64,000 nt of DNA, from NCBI GenBank assembly GCA_913020155.1, contig CAJWBA010000003.1, forward strand, positions 59,972 through 123,971, in the 5' to 3' direction. The DNA is from an uncultured Flavobacteriales bacterium. GTDB taxonomy: Bacteria; Bacteroidota; Bacteroidia; Flavobacteriales; Flavobacteriaceae. The position numbers were made by a program, and so were the translations under genes. The number at the start of each line of letters is the position of its first letter. Within the stretch, counting starts at the first letter, position 1. The notes beneath the pieces are model-generated. The model ran no database searches. It was not told the origin of the DNA and was given only the letters and a program-made list of their open reading frames with translations. Positions 21,449 through 33,303 of this stretch are shown here, piece after piece.

Positions 21449-23053
21449 TTAGAGGAGATACTCCGTATTTACAAAATTAGATTCTTTGGAATCCATTAAA
21501 GCATCCAATATTTCATTGTTGTATGGATTATCTTTAGCAGCTACAAAAGTACGTATTGAAAACGACCGTAAGGCATCAAAAACACTAAGCGTTCCTACAG
21601 CAGAATTTTTTCGCCCTGTAAAAGGGTAAACATCTGGTCCGCGCTGGCATGCACTATTGAGATTAACACGACAAACTAAATTTGCTAATACATCAATTAG
21701 TGGTGCAAGTTTTCGAACATCTCTTCCAAAAAGACTTACTTGTTGTCCATACTCTGAGGCAGCCATTGCATCCAATGGTTCGTTAATATCACTGTAAGAT
21801 ATGATAGGAACTAACGGACCAAATTGCTCTTCATGATAGACATTCATTTCTTTGTTGACAGGATATAGAACTGCTGGAAAAGAGTAATTTTCGGTCAGCT
21901 CTCCACCTTTCTTGTTCATAATTCTGGCGCCCTTAGAAACAGCATCTTTGACCAATTCTTGAATGTATGCCGGTTTTCCTGGTTCTGGCAAGGGAGTCAA
22001 GAAAACATCCTCTTCCCAAGGTAATCCAAATTTCAGAGCATCCACTGCTTTCGAAAACTGTTTATTGAATTCATCAACTATGGATTCATGAACATAGAGT
22101 ACTTTAAGTGCTGTACATCGTTGTCCATTGTAGGAAAGGGTTCCAGAAATACATTCCTTTATGGTAGAGTCTAAATCAGCATCAGGTAGTATAATTCCTG
22201 GATTTTTGGCTTCCAAACCTAGAACCAATCGAAGGCGATTCTTATTTGGATGCAAGTCTTGCAGAGCAACAGCAGAAGAGCTATGACCAATTAATGCCAA
22301 AACATCTACTTTACCTGTTTCCATTATTGGTGAAGCAATCTTCCGTCCACGTCCAAATAATATATTAACTACTCCTGGAGGAAAACTTTCTTGAAAAGCA
22401 TTGAGTAATGGGGTGATGAGTAAAACCCCATGTTTTGCAGGTTTAAAAATCGCTGTATTACCCATAATAATTGCAGGAATAAGTAAACAAAAGGTTTCGT
22501 TTAGCGGATAATTATAGGGCCCCAAGCACAATACAACTCCCAAAGGACCTCTTCTTATGTGCGCGTGAATTCCAGATTGTTTATCGAACTTAGCACTTTT
22601 GCGATCAAGTTTTTTATAAGCTTCAACAGTGTCGTATATATAATCTACAGTGCGATCAAATTCTTTGTAAGAATCGGCTTTGTTCTTGCCAATCTCCCAC
22701 ATCAATAATTCTACAACCTGTTTTCTAGATTGCTTCATTTTTTCTGCAAATGAAATTAAACAGCGTAGACGATCTTTTACTTTCATTGTTGGCCAAACTC
22801 CTTGGCCTCGATTGAATGCCTTTTCGGCAGCACCTAATGCAGCCAATGCAGTATCTGTTTCCATATCGGGGATAGAGCCTAAAAGTGTTGGGCTTATAAC
22901 CCCTTCTTTGTCTTCAGAATGTATTGTCGAATATACTTTACTGGTATTTCCTTTCCAGGTATGCAATACACCATCAACAAGGTATTGATCACAATGAATA
23001 GGCGAATTAAACTTTAGAGGAGAAATTTTACTGCTTTTAGAATGTTGTGTCAT
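21449..23053 (-). CDS. NADP-dependent glyceraldehyde-3-phosphate dehydrogenase-like aldehyde dehydrogenase (GapN type)
   Basis: ORF 534 aa; [51 protein letters not shown]. Confidence 0.87.
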   Translation of the reverse strand: MTQHSKSSKISPLKFNSPIHCDQYLVDGVLHTWKGNTSKVYSTIHSEDKEGVISPTLLGSIPDMETDTALAALGAAEKAFNRGQGVWPTMKVKDRLRCLISFAEKMKQSRKQVVELLMWEIGKNKADSYKEFDRTVDYIYDTVEAYKKLDRKSAKFDKQSGIHAHIRRGPLGVVLCLGPYNYPLNETFCLLIPAIIMGNTAIFKPAKHGVLLITPLLNAFQESFPPGVVNILFGRGRKIASPIMETGKVDVLALIGHSSSAVALQDLHPNKNRLRLVLGLEAKNPGIILPDADLDSTIKECISGTLSYNGQRCTALKVLYVHESIVDEFNKQFSKAVDALKFGLPWEEDVFLTPLPEPGKPAYIQELVKDAVSKGARIMNKKGGELTENYSFPAVLYPVNKEMNVYHEEQFGPLVPIISYSDINEPLDAMAASEYGQQVSLFGRDVRKLAPLIDVLANLVCRVNLNSACQRGPDVYPFTGRKNSAVGTLSVFDALRSFSIRTFVAAKDNPYNNEILDALMDSKESNFVNTEYLL

Positions 23054-23261
23054 AAGATTATTTTGTTTAATCTTTTATTTTAAATATTAAACTAAATTAA
23101 GAATTTTATTTTACAATATAATAAGGTAAAATAGTAAAAATCAAAGATAAGAAACAAAAATATTGTAAGGCAGTTCATCCAGTATAAAATTAGCTCAAAC
23201 TAAAATTTGTTAGACAAATAAAACACTACTATCTTTAAATTGTAATGATAAGAATAAAAGC

Positions 23262-24701
23262 ATGAATAATTTATTGGTTTCAAAAAAAATAGGTCTATTT
23301 GTAGGTCCATTGTTGTTTTTACTGTTTATAAGTGTACCCATTGTAAATTTATCTTTTGAAGCTAGTGCTGTCATTGCCTGTGCCAGCTGGATGATCATTT
23401 GGTGGATTACAGAAGCTGTTTCTATTTCAGCAACTTCTTTACTTCCTTTAATATTATTTCCTATGAGTGGGGTAATGGATGTCAATGATGTCGGTGCCAA
23501 TTATGGAAGTTCCATTGTCTTTTTATTTTTTGGTGGATTTGTTTTAGCCTTGGGTCTCGAAAAAGTAAACTTACACCGAAGAATAGCCTTAACAATTATC
23601 AAAAAAACAGGAACTACCCCCAATAAAGTAATTCTTGGTTTTATGATTGCAACTGCTTCTATGAGCATGTGGATCAGCAACACAGCAAGTACTGTAGTAA
23701 TGTTGCCTATTGCCATATCGGTTATTCATTTATTAACCAATGAAAATAAAAACCCAAATAAAAATCAAAAAAATTTTGCTTTAAGCGTAATGCTAGGAAT
23801 TGCATTTTCAGCCAATGCTGGAGGGATAGCTACCGTTATAGGAACTCCTCCAAACTCGGTACTTATAGGTCTTCTAGAAAGCGAATATCAAATTCAAATT
23901 TCTTTTGTGAAATGGATGATGATAGGACTCCCATTTGCATTAATTTTGATTGCCATCATTTATGTAGTAATCGTACATTGGATTTTCCCTACTAAAGATT
24001 TGCAATTTAAAACCTCCAATAATGTCATTGATGAGGAACTCAAAAAACTGGGGAGTATTTCACCAAGGGAAAAACAAGTATTGTTTGTTTTTGTAATAAT
24101 TGTGTTCTTGTGGATTTTTAGAACAACGATCAATTCGATATTTCCCTTTCTAAAATTATCGGATACAACCATAAGTATTATTGGAGCATTAGCACTTTTT
24201 GCTATTCCTGTAAATTTAAAAAAGGGGGAATTTATCTTAAAATGGGAAGACACTCAAAAATTATCTTGGGGAATCTTAATCCTATTTGGTGGTGGATTAG
24301 CTTTAGCAAAAGGAATGTCTTCTACTGGAATTGTTTCTTTGATTACAAACTTCATCGCTGATGGAAACTTTAGTGTGCCTTTGACAGCATCTCTTCTCAT
24401 TATTTTAATGTTATTTATGACAGAATTGATGAGTAACGTGGCTTTAATCTCATTACTAGCACCAGTAGTTGCAGGGATTGCAATTGGCTTGGAAATCCCG
24501 ATCCTTTATCTATTGATTCCTGTAACAATTGCAAGTAGTTGTGCTTTTATACTTCCCATGGCAACGGCTCCCAATGCAATTGTATTTGCTAGTGGGTTCG
24601 TAAAAGTTCATGAAATGGCGCGAATAGGAATAATAATCAATTGTATATCTGTTTTAATTTTAATCCTACTTTTTAGGTTTGGAATTCCTTTAGTTTTTTA
24701 A
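23262..24701 (+). CDS. SLC13/DASS family sodium:anion symporter
   Basis: ORF 479 aa; WWITEAVSISATSLLPLILFPMSGV, SANAGGIATVIGTPPN, MATAPNAIVFASG. Confidence 0.92.
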   Translation: MNNLLVSKKIGLFVGPLLFLLFISVPIVNLSFEASAVIACASWMIIWWITEAVSISATSLLPLILFPMSGVMDVNDVGANYGSSIVFLFFGGFVLALGLEKVNLHRRIALTIIKKTGTTPNKVILGFMIATASMSMWISNTASTVVMLPIAISVIHLLTNENKNPNKNQKNFALSVMLGIAFSANAGGIATVIGTPPNSVLIGLLESEYQIQISFVKWMMIGLPFALILIAIIYVVIVHWIFPTKDLQFKTSNNVIDEELKKLGSISPREKQVLFVFVIIVFLWIFRTTINSIFPFLKLSDTTISIIGALALFAIPVNLKKGEFILKWEDTQKLSWGILILFGGGLALAKGMSSTGIVSLITNFIADGNFSVPLTASLLIILMLFMTELMSNVALISLLAPVVAGIAIGLEIPILYLLIPVTIASSCAFILPMATAPNAIVFASGFVKVHEMARIGIIINCISVLILILLFRFGIPLVF

Positions 24702-25943
24702 AAACTTAAACAAATCGGGTTTGTCATTAAGATATTCGCTAAAAAAATCTTGGGCTTTCATACGATCAACAAGGGATTGAAAATCTGTGGCTTTTTTCAG
24801 TTCAACTCCCAGCACAGCTGGTGCAAAATGTTGATTGCTCTTCTTAGTGAATTCAAAGTAAGTAATATCATCATCAGGACCTAAAACATTCGTTACAAAA
24901 TCTTTGAGCGCTCCAGCTCGTTGAGGAAAACGAACAATAAAGTAATGCTTTAGTTGAGCATGAAGCAACGCCCGTTCTTCTATTTCAGGAGTTCGAGTAA
25001 TATCATTGTTTCCTCCACATAAGATAGCAGCTACTTCTTTACCTTTAATTTTTGAAGCATATTGCCCTATCCCTGCTATAGATAATGCTCCGGCAGGTTC
25101 TGCTACAATTCCTTCCTTGTTGTATAAATCTAAAATTTCTTGACAAATTCTACCTTCATCCACAGTAATACAATCATCTAAAAGATTTTGGCAAATCTCA
25201 AAACTTAAGTCCCCTACCCTTTGAACAGCGGCGCCATCAACAAATTTATCGATTTTCTTAAGTCTGGTGTTTTTTTGATTTTGAAGAGAAATTTTCATGG
25301 AGGGGGCACCAAGAGGTTCTACTCCTATTATTTTGGTTTGGGGAGATAAAATTTTAAAAACCGTAAGCATTCCAGAAATTAAACCTCCACCTCCTATGGG
25401 AATAAAAACATAGTCTAGGGGTTTGTTTGCTTGTTTTATCATCTCAATTGCAATGGTCCCTTGACCTTCGATTACATCAACATCATCAAAGGGGTGGACA
25501 AAAACTTGATTTTGTTTTTTACAATGTTCTAATGCTGCCTTTTGTGAATCATCATAGGTGTCACCTCCCAAAACAATTGACACGTGGGGTCCCCCAAACA
25601 TTTTTACTTGTTCCACCTTTTGGCTGGGAGTAGGTATTGGCATAAAAACGGTGCCTAATATTTTAAGTTGATTGCAAGAAAAAGCAAAACCTTGTGCATG
25701 GTTTCCTGCACTGGCACAAACAATTCCCTTTTGAAGTTCGCTTTTTGAAAGCGAATTTATTTTATTAAATGCACCTCTTATCTTAAAAGAACGGACCTGT
25801 TGTTGATCTTCACGTTTGAGGTAAATAGAGGATGAAAAAGAATTTGAGAGGCGTTCATTAAATTGCAAAGGAGACTCAAGCGCTACTTCTGATATCAACT
25901 GTAGTGCTTTTTGAACTCCTAATATTGTAGGTTTTTTTTGCAA
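24690..25943 (-). CDS. ilvA: Threonine ammonia-lyase (threonine dehydratase)
   Basis: ORF 417 aa; SIYLKREDQQQVRSFKIRGAFNKI, ASAGNHAQGFAFSC, ACT-like C-terminus. Confidence 0.95.
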   Translation of the reverse strand: MQKKPTILGVQKALQLISEVALESPLQFNERLSNSFSSSIYLKREDQQQVRSFKIRGAFNKINSLSKSELQKGIVCASAGNHAQGFAFSCNQLKILGTVFMPIPTPSQKVEQVKMFGGPHVSIVLGGDTYDDSQKAALEHCKKQNQVFVHPFDDVDVIEGQGTIAIEMIKQANKPLDYVFIPIGGGGLISGMLTVFKILSPQTKIIGVEPLGAPSMKISLQNQKNTRLKKIDKFVDGAAVQRVGDLSFEICQNLLDDCITVDEGRICQEILDLYNKEGIVAEPAGALSIAGIGQYASKIKGKEVAAILCGGNNDITRTPEIEERALLHAQLKHYFIVRFPQRAGALKDFVTNVLGPDDDITYFEFTKKSNQHFAPAVLGVELKKATDFQSLVDRMKAQDFFSEYLNDKPDLFKFLKN

Positions 25944-25946
25944 TAA

Positions 25947-27422
25947 TTATATGATTTTTTTCATCGCTGTCATAGAATCCCGAAGTTCATATCCTATCAT
26001 TTCGATGGGATGAAAACGAATGATTTCGTTAATGTCGATGAGTTGTTTATTGTCTACACCATTATTTTGGTCTACTGCATAATGAGTTCCAATTACATCT
26101 GTATTTATCTTTTTCATGAAATCTGTTAGCATTGGCTTACAAGCATGGTCAAATAAATAACATCCGTATTCTGCCGTATCTGAAATAACACGATTCATTT
26201 CAAATAATTTTTTGCGTGCAATAGTATTGGCAATCAAAGGAGTCTCATGCAAAGATTCATAATAAGCCGATTCTTCTTTAATTCCTGCTGCAACCATAGT
26301 ATCGAATGTTAACTCTACTCCTGCTCGCACAAAAGCAACCATTAACACCCCATGATCAAAAAATTCTTGTTCTGAAATTTCTTGGTCAGTTACCTTGGTT
26401 TTTTCAAATGCTGTTTCACCCGTAGCAGCTCTCCAACCCAATAAATTTTTATCATCATTGGCCCAATCTTCCATCATTGTCTTAGAAAAATGTCCCGACA
26501 TAATATCATCCATATGCTTGTGAAACAAGGGTTCCATAATTTCTTTTAATTCCTCAGAAAGCTCAAATGCTTTGATTTTTGCAGGATTAGATAAACGGTC
26601 CATCATGTTGGTGATTCCACCGTGCTTGAGTGCTTCTGTAATGGTTTCCCAACCGAACTGAATTAGTTTTGCTGCATAAGATGCATCAATTCCTTGTTCT
26701 ACCATTTTATCAAAACATAAAATAGAACTGGTTTGCAACACTCCACAAAGAATGGTTTGCTCTCCCATCAAATCGGATTTTACCTCAGCCACAAAGGAAG
26801 ATTCTAAAACTCCAGCTCGATGACCTCCAGTAGCCACTGCATAAGCTTTTGCCTGAGCTAAGCCCTGACCTTGTGGGTCATTTTCAGGGTGAACTGCAAT
26901 AAGTGTTGGAACTCCAAAACCTCTTTTGTATTCCTCTCTTACCTCTGACCCTGGACACTTTGGTGCAACCATAATTACAGTTAGATCTTCCCTTACCTTA
27001 GTTCCTTCTTCAACAATATTGAAACCGTGAGAATAAGAAAGCGTTGCTCCCTTTTTAATCAAGGGCATTACTGCTTGAACAACTGGTGTATGATTCTTAT
27101 CTGGGGTAAGGTTAATCACAACATCCGCATCTGGAACCATTTCTTCATAACTTCCAACAGAAAAATCGTTATCTACCGCATTATTAAAAGATACTCTTTT
27201 TTGATCTATTGCACCTTGACGAAGTGCATAAGCAATATTCAATCCTGAATCTCGCATATTCAACCCTTGGTTGAGGCCTTGAGCACCGCATCCTACGATT
27301 ACAATTTTCTTTCCAGCCAAGGCTTCAATACCGCCTTCAAATTCTGAAGCGTCCATAAATCGACATTGAGCTAGCTGTTTGAGTTGTTCTCTGAGTGAGA
27401 GTTTATTAAAATAATTTGCCAT
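25947..27422 (-). CDS. ilvC: Ketol-acid reductoisomerase, long (class II) form
   Basis: ORF 491 aa; [31 protein letters not shown]. Confidence 0.97.
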   Translation of the reverse strand: MANYFNKLSLREQLKQLAQCRFMDASEFEGGIEALAGKKIVIVGCGAQGLNQGLNMRDSGLNIAYALRQGAIDQKRVSFNNAVDNDFSVGSYEEMVPDADVVINLTPDKNHTPVVQAVMPLIKKGATLSYSHGFNIVEEGTKVREDLTVIMVAPKCPGSEVREEYKRGFGVPTLIAVHPENDPQGQGLAQAKAYAVATGGHRAGVLESSFVAEVKSDLMGEQTILCGVLQTSSILCFDKMVEQGIDASYAAKLIQFGWETITEALKHGGITNMMDRLSNPAKIKAFELSEELKEIMEPLFHKHMDDIMSGHFSKTMMEDWANDDKNLLGWRAATGETAFEKTKVTDQEISEQEFFDHGVLMVAFVRAGVELTFDTMVAAGIKEESAYYESLHETPLIANTIARKKLFEMNRVISDTAEYGCYLFDHACKPMLTDFMKKINTDVIGTHYAVDQNNGVDNKQLIDINEIIRFHPIEMIGYELRDSMTAMKKII

Positions 27423-27432
27423 TGTTGTTGTT

Positions 27433-27972
27433 TTAATCTTTATGTTGTTGTTTAAATGTATTTAAAATTTCTGAGATCCCCATTTTTTCTTTGGTTATGG
27501 AAATTCTTCCTGATCGTACAAACTGCATAAGTCCGAAGGGTTCAAGTGATTCTCGAAGTTCTTCTGTTTCATGTCGAAAACCTGTTTTTTCGATTACAAA
27601 AAAATCAGGAGAAACGGTAACGATATTTGCATTACTGTTTTTGATTGTATTTTGAATCTGACGTTCTTCAAACAATGAGCTTGATTTTACTTTATAAAGT
27701 GCAGACTCCTGAAAAATCGTTTCTTCATCGGTATGATAGTAAGCTTTGATAACATCGATTTGCTTTTCGATTTGCTGTATAATCTTTTTGACACCTGCTT
27801 CTGTCATTTTTACCACAATGATGAATCGAAAAACATCGGGGATTTCAGACTGTGAAGTGGATAAACTAATGAAATTGATGTGCCGTTTTAAAAAAATTGC
27901 GGATACTCTGTTAAGTAAACCTATATTGTTCTCAGTATAAATCGAGATGGTATATTTTGTGAAATCGCTCAT
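27433..27972 (-). CDS. ilvN: Acetolactate synthase small subunit
   Basis: ORF 179 aa; [33 protein letters not shown] domain. Confidence 0.93.
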   Translation of the reverse strand: MSDFTKYTISIYTENNIGLLNRVSAIFLKRHINFISLSTSQSEIPDVFRFIIVVKMTEAGVKKIIQQIEKQIDVIKAYYHTDEETIFQESALYKVKSSSLFEERQIQNTIKNSNANIVTVSPDFFVIEKTGFRHETEELRESLEPFGLMQFVRSGRISITKEKMGISEILNTFKQQHKD

Positions 27973-29676
27973 TTATTTTAATCTTATGTCTGAAACCGAT
28001 GCTCCCGTAGGTATCATTGGAAACACATTAGCTTCTTTTTCTACACAAACTTCAAGAAAATAGGGTTCATCAGAAGCAATCATCGTACTTATTGCAGCAT
28101 CTAAATCTTCTCGTTTGTTTACTCGTTCTGCTTTAATGTTATAGCCTTTTGCAATGGTAACGAAATCGGGATTAATCATTTCAGTTGAAGCATAACGCTT
28201 ATCAAAAAACAGTTGTTGCCACTGGCGAACCATTCCCAAATAGTCGTTGTTCAAAACCACAATTTTGACCGCTGTTTTATTTTGAAAAATCGTTCCCAAT
28301 TCTTGAATGGTCATTTGGTAACCCCCATCCCCAATAACTGCAACTACTTCTCTATCGGGTGCACCCATTTTGGCTCCAATGGCAGCTGGAAGTGCAAATC
28401 CCATGGTTCCTAAACCACCCGAGGTTACATTACTTTTTGATCGTACAAACTCAGCATATCGACAGGCAATCATTTGATGTTGACCAACATCAGTAACAAA
28501 TACAGCATCTCCTTTTGTGTGTTTATTGATTCCAACTATTACTTCTCCCATTGTCAAGCCTTCTTTTGTTGGCAATATATCTCCTTGGATTACACTTTCA
28601 TATTCTGTTTGCATATGATTCTTAAAAAGCTGTTTCCAGTTCTTGTATCCTTTATGCTTTACTAAAGAAGTCAACAAGGGTAAACTTTCTTTGCAATTCC
28701 CCAAAACTGGATAATGTGCTTCAACATTTTTATTTACTTCTGCAGGATCAATTTCGAGATGAACAATGGAAGCCTGTTTGGCATAAGTATCTAAATTACC
28801 TGTTACTCGATCGTCAAACCGCATCCCCACTGCAATCAAAACATCGCATTCATTGGTGAGAATGTTAGGTCCATAGTTTCCATGCATTCCAACCATACCA
28901 ACATTTAGCGGATGTTTTGTAGATAAGGCCGATAGCCCCAGAATTGTCCATGCGGCCGGAATTCCCGTGGCTTCAACAAAGTTTTTGAACTCCTCTTCAG
29001 CTTCACCCAGAATAACTCCCTGTCCCCAAATGATCATTGGCTTTTCAGCATTGTTTATTACTGCCGCAGCAGCCGATACTTGGTCTTGCTCCAAAGCCGG
29101 AATTGGAGTGTAGCTTCGAACAGCTTTACATTTTTTGTAAGAAAAATCGAATAGATCGAATTGTGCATCTTTGGTAATGTCAATCAAAACCGGTCCCGGT
29201 CTTCCCGATCTAGCAATATAAAAAGCTTTTGCTAAAATTTCAGGGATTTCGCTGGCCTTTGTTATTTGGTAATTCCACTTTGTAACCGGTGTAGAAATAC
29301 CAATTATATCAGTTTCTTGGAAGGCATCTGAACCCAATAAATGAGAACCTACTTGTCCTGTAATACAAACCATTGGCGTAGAATCCATTTGAGCATCTGC
29401 AATACCGGTAACCAAATTTGTAGCTCCTGGGCCCGAAGTAGCCATTGCTACACCAACCTTACCCGAAGTTCTTGCATATCCTTGAGCAGCATGGGTAGCT
29501 CCTTGCTCGTGCCGAGTTAAAATATGCTGAAGAACATCAGAGTATTTATAAAGCTCATCGTAGATGGGCATAATAGCACCCCCTGGATAACCATAGATTA
29601 GATCTACTTTTTCAGCTAAGAGGCAACGGATGACAGCTTCCGCTCCTGAAATATGATTGGTTTTTTGATTTTTCAT
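27973..29676 (-). CDS. ilvB: Acetolactate synthase large subunit
   Basis: ORF 567 aa; GYPGGAIMPIYDEL, GDGGYQMTIQELGT ThDP motif. Confidence 0.97.
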   Translation of the reverse strand: MKNQKTNHISGAEAVIRCLLAEKVDLIYGYPGGAIMPIYDELYKYSDVLQHILTRHEQGATHAAQGYARTSGKVGVAMATSGPGATNLVTGIADAQMDSTPMVCITGQVGSHLLGSDAFQETDIIGISTPVTKWNYQITKASEIPEILAKAFYIARSGRPGPVLIDITKDAQFDLFDFSYKKCKAVRSYTPIPALEQDQVSAAAAVINNAEKPMIIWGQGVILGEAEEEFKNFVEATGIPAAWTILGLSALSTKHPLNVGMVGMHGNYGPNILTNECDVLIAVGMRFDDRVTGNLDTYAKQASIVHLEIDPAEVNKNVEAHYPVLGNCKESLPLLTSLVKHKGYKNWKQLFKNHMQTEYESVIQGDILPTKEGLTMGEVIVGINKHTKGDAVFVTDVGQHQMIACRYAEFVRSKSNVTSGGLGTMGFALPAAIGAKMGAPDREVVAVIGDGGYQMTIQELGTIFQNKTAVKIVVLNNDYLGMVRQWQQLFFDKRYASTEMINPDFVTIAKGYNIKAERVNKREDLDAAISTMIASDEPYFLEVCVEKEANVFPMIPTGASVSDIRLK

Positions 29677-29677
29677 T

Positions 29678-31354
29678 TTAAAACTCGTCCGTTACACAAC
29701 CTTCTGAAGCTGTAGAAACATTTTTAATATATTTGTATAATACCCCTTTTTCAAATTTGTATGCAGGTTCTTTCCAATTTACTTTTCTTATTGATAACTC
29801 TTGGTCACTTACCAAAACATTTAACTTATTGGTCTCTGCATTTATTTCAATAATATCTCCATTTTGGATCAGTCCAATAGCTCCACCCTCTTGGGCTTCG
29901 GGGACAATATGCCCAACCACAAAACCGTGTGTTCCTCCAGAGAAACGACCGTCAGTAATTAGTGCAACATCTTTACCTAAGCCAGCGCCCATAATCGCTG
30001 CAGTTGGCTTTAACATCTCGGGCATTCCTGGGCCTCCTTTTGGACCTTCATATCGAATAACAATCACTTCACCTTTTTGAACTTCTCCTTTTCCAATTCC
30101 ATCATTGGCTTGATATTCGCTGTCGTAAACACGAGCTGGTCCTTTAAACAACAATCCTTCTTTTCCTGTAATTTTTGCTACAGATCCTTCCGGAGCAATA
30201 TTTCCCTTGAGGATACAAATATGACCCGTTGCTTTGATTGGGTTATTTATAGAATGAATTAAATCTTGTCCTTCTTTAAGGTCTTGCACTAATGCTAAGT
30301 TTTCGGCTAAGCTTTTACCGGTTACTGTAAGACATTCTCCGTTTAACATACCTTCTGCTAACATTAATTTTAAAACTGCCGGTACCCCACCTATATTGTG
30401 TAAATCTTCCATAAGATATTTCCCACTAGGCTTTAGGTCTGCTAAGAATGGAGTATTATCCATTATCACTTGAAAATCATCTAAACTAAATTCTATTTGT
30501 GCAGCTTTGGCTATCGCTAAAAAATGCAATACTGCATTGGTTGATCCCCCCAAAACAGCTACCAAACGAATTGCATTTTCCAATGATTTTCTAGTTACTA
30601 TATCTGAGGGCTTAATATCATTTACTATTAAATGCTTTAGGGCTGAACCAACTTTTTCGCATTCTACTTTTTTGTCCTCACTGATTGCTGGATTAGAAGA
30701 ATTATAGGGCAATGCCATTCCTAGAGCCTCAATAGCTGAGGCCATAGTATTTGCGGTGTACATACCCCCACATGCACCTGCACCAGGACAGGCGTTTCGA
30801 ACAACTTGTTTGAATTCATTTTCTCCCATAGTACCAGCAACTTTCTCACCCCAAGCTTCAAATGCCGAAACAACATCCAATTTTTTGTCTTTGTGACAAC
30901 CGGGTGCAATAGTTCCACCATAAACAAGTATTGAGGGTCGGTTTAATCGCAACATAGCCATCAAAGCACCGGGCATATTTTTATCACATCCTACTACTGT
31001 AACCAAAGCATCGTATGACATTGCTTGAACTACCGTTTCCATTGAATCTGCTATTACATCTCGGGAGGGGAGTGAAAATCTCATACCGGGAGTACCCATA
31101 GAAATACCGTCACTCACTCCAATGGTATTAAAAATGAGCCCAACTAAATCCGAAGCCTGTACCCCCTTTTTAATATCAATCGACAAATCATTAAGGTGCA
31201 TATTACAGGGGTTACCTTCATAACCTGTTGATCCTATTCCTATTAAAGGCTTTTTAAAATCTTCCTCCGTCAATCCAATTGCGTGCAACATGGCTTGAGC
31301 GGCGGGTTGAGTGGGGTCCTGAGTAACCGCTTTACTGAACTTATTGTATTCCAT
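29678..31354 (-). CDS. ilvD: Dihydroxy-acid dehydratase
   Basis: ORF 558 aa; [52 protein letters not shown]. Confidence 0.97.
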   Translation of the reverse strand: MEYNKFSKAVTQDPTQPAAQAMLHAIGLTEEDFKKPLIGIGSTGYEGNPCNMHLNDLSIDIKKGVQASDLVGLIFNTIGVSDGISMGTPGMRFSLPSRDVIADSMETVVQAMSYDALVTVVGCDKNMPGALMAMLRLNRPSILVYGGTIAPGCHKDKKLDVVSAFEAWGEKVAGTMGENEFKQVVRNACPGAGACGGMYTANTMASAIEALGMALPYNSSNPAISEDKKVECEKVGSALKHLIVNDIKPSDIVTRKSLENAIRLVAVLGGSTNAVLHFLAIAKAAQIEFSLDDFQVIMDNTPFLADLKPSGKYLMEDLHNIGGVPAVLKLMLAEGMLNGECLTVTGKSLAENLALVQDLKEGQDLIHSINNPIKATGHICILKGNIAPEGSVAKITGKEGLLFKGPARVYDSEYQANDGIGKGEVQKGEVIVIRYEGPKGGPGMPEMLKPTAAIMGAGLGKDVALITDGRFSGGTHGFVVGHIVPEAQEGGAIGLIQNGDIIEINAETNKLNVLVSDQELSIRKVNWKEPAYKFEKGVLYKYIKNVSTASEGCVTDEF

Positions 31355-31589
31355 TCTGTTTAAATATATTTCGAAATTATGACACTAAAAAAAGAGTGGT
31401 ATTTTTTTTTTTTTAAATGCCCTAAATTCAAAATCATTTTTTATTTATAAAATATTATAAAACAATTATTTAATTATAAAAATAAATGATATTCAAGTTC
31501 ATTATTTATGCATAAAATAAGCAATAAAATAAAACAAAAAAAACGACTTTATGAACCAAAAGAACTGCTTTTATTGATAGCTCATAATT

Positions 31590-31621
31590 TTTAAGCTTTA
31601 CATAAAAATATTTAAGCTTTA
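31590..31621. repeat. Direct repeat TTTAAGCTTTA x2, 21-bp period, in the ilvD/nitroreductase divergent intergenic
   Basis: TTTAAGCTTTA at 31590-31600 and 31611-31621. Confidence 0.6.
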
Positions 31622-31745
31622 TCTAAAGAATTTATATAATATTAATTTATTCGCTTGTTTTATTGTTTTATTCATAAAATAAAAACGATTCATGAAATTG
31701 GTTTTATGTTTTAGATGGCAATAATATCCTATTTTTATAGGAAAA

Positions 31746-32474
31746 ATGATAGAAAAAAAAGTTAGTAAGGCTATTGAATTTAGAAGATCAGTACGAAAAT
31801 ACGATGCAAGTAAAACACTGAATAAAGAGGAAGTAAGATCATGCATCCAACAAGCTACACTAGCTCCGACAAGCAGTAATCTTCAGCTATGGGAATTTTA
31901 TCACATTACCAAAGTCGAAACCCTTAAAAAAATGGCTACCGCTTGCTTTAATCAATCAGCAGCAGCAACTGCATCTCAACTAGTGGTCGCTGTTGTTCGA
32001 AAAGACTTATGGAAAAAAAGAGTAGCATCAAACATTAAGTTTCTTGAACAACAGTTTGGAAATCAAAAATTAAAGAACTTCATAGATAAAAAAAAATCTA
32101 TGGACTATTATAAAAAAATAGTTCCTACGGTTTACAGCGATTTTTTTGGACTCTTTGGATTACTTAAAAAAATATTGGCCGCTTCTATGGGGCTGTTTCG
32201 CCCAATGTATCGAGAATTGAGTTCAGGTGATCTCAGAGTTATTGCACATAAAAGTACTGCTCTTGCTGCACAAAACTTTATGATCAGCATGGCAGCACTG
32301 GGTTATGACACTTGTCCTATGGAAGGGTTAGATTCTAAAAGGGTTAAAAAAATTCTAGGTTTACCCAAAAAGGCAGAAATAAATATGATTATTGGTTGTG
32401 GACACCGAGCTGAAGGAGGGATATACGGGACACGTTTTAGAGTTCCTTTTGAAGAGGTTTATCGTGAAGTTTAA
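31746..32474 (+). CDS. Nitroreductase family protein
   Basis: ORF 242 aa; IEFRRSVRKYDASKTLNKEEVRSCIQQATLAPTSSNLQLWEF. Confidence 0.9.
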   Translation: MIEKKVSKAIEFRRSVRKYDASKTLNKEEVRSCIQQATLAPTSSNLQLWEFYHITKVETLKKMATACFNQSAAATASQLVVAVVRKDLWKKRVASNIKFLEQQFGNQKLKNFIDKKKSMDYYKKIVPTVYSDFFGLFGLLKKILAASMGLFRPMYRELSSGDLRVIAHKSTALAAQNFMISMAALGYDTCPMEGLDSKRVKKILGLPKKAEINMIIGCGHRAEGGIYGTRFRVPFEEVYREV

Positions 32475-33303
32475 ACGATATTTTATCTCCCGCTTTTTTC
32501 TGGGCTAAAATACTGAGAGCGTCTTCGCAAAGTTGTAAAACTCTTGGATAACCCCCTGATACTTGCCCATCCATTCCAGCAATCAATAGGGTTCCAGAGG
32601 GAGTCATTTGGACAGTACCCGGTTGGACAGCGCAACTTAGTATCGACTTGGGTTTTGATTTAAAGGGAGTTTTTATCCGATATCCCATTCGGTTCTGACT
32701 TATTATTTTAAATTTAGCTACTATTAGAGATTTTTTCAATGAATCTTCGAACAACTCATATTCTGGTCCCTTCTCAACTTCCAATTCATCAGAAAACAAA
32801 TAATCATCTTTTACTCGAATTCGTGAATTTTTGGTTTGAAAACTTGTTTTGGATTTTAACCAAAAAAGATTGGTTTCTTTTTTGAGAAATGCTTCGGAAG
32901 TAATGGGTTGGTAAAAAGAGGTACTGCCCAAAATTTTGGGAATGATCAGGGAGTGATTAATTTTTACATAGGTTCGTATTCCGTTAAGGGCTTGTCTCAA
33001 CTTCAAAATATCTCCAGAATTTAAAGCAACAACCTCATTGTTTGTGATTGGTATGTCATTTAGAAAGGTTTCCATTTGAGCACCTGTTATTACAAGTGAA
33101 CAAGACTCATGAAAACGCAAAATTGGGCCAACTAAGGTACATTCAATTAAGGTTGTATCGGTTTTGATTCCCAGAAGTGAATGTGCTAGATCAAATGCCT
33201 TACGATCCATTGCACCCGAAATGGGAATCCCCAAATGTCGATATCCCATTCGACCTCGATCTTGGACAGAAGTATAAAAACCTGGATCGATAACTTCAAT
33301 CAT
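32437..33303 (-). CDS. pxpC: 5-oxoprolinase subunit C (biotin-dependent carboxyltransferase-like)
   Basis: ORF 288 aa; IEVIDPGFYTSVQDRGRMGYRHLGIPISGAMDRKAF. Confidence 0.93.
   Translation of the reverse strand: MIEVIDPGFYTSVQDRGRMGYRHLGIPISGAMDRKAFDLAHSLLGIKTDTTLIECTLVGPILRFHESCSLVITGAQMETFLNDIPITNNEVVALNSGDILKLRQALNGIRTYVKINHSLIIPKILGSTSFYQPITSEAFLKKETNLFWLKSKTSFQTKNSRIRVKDDYLFSDELEVEKGPEYELFEDSLKKSLIVAKFKIISQNRMGYRIKTPFKSKPKSILSCAVQPGTVQMTPSGTLLIAGMDGQVSGGYPRVLQLCEDALSILAQKKAGDKISFKLHDKPLQKEL

Noticed and set aside
31410-31430. Poly-T run of about 12 near ilvD as terminator
   Set aside because: No adjacent GC-rich stem; general AT richness explains it
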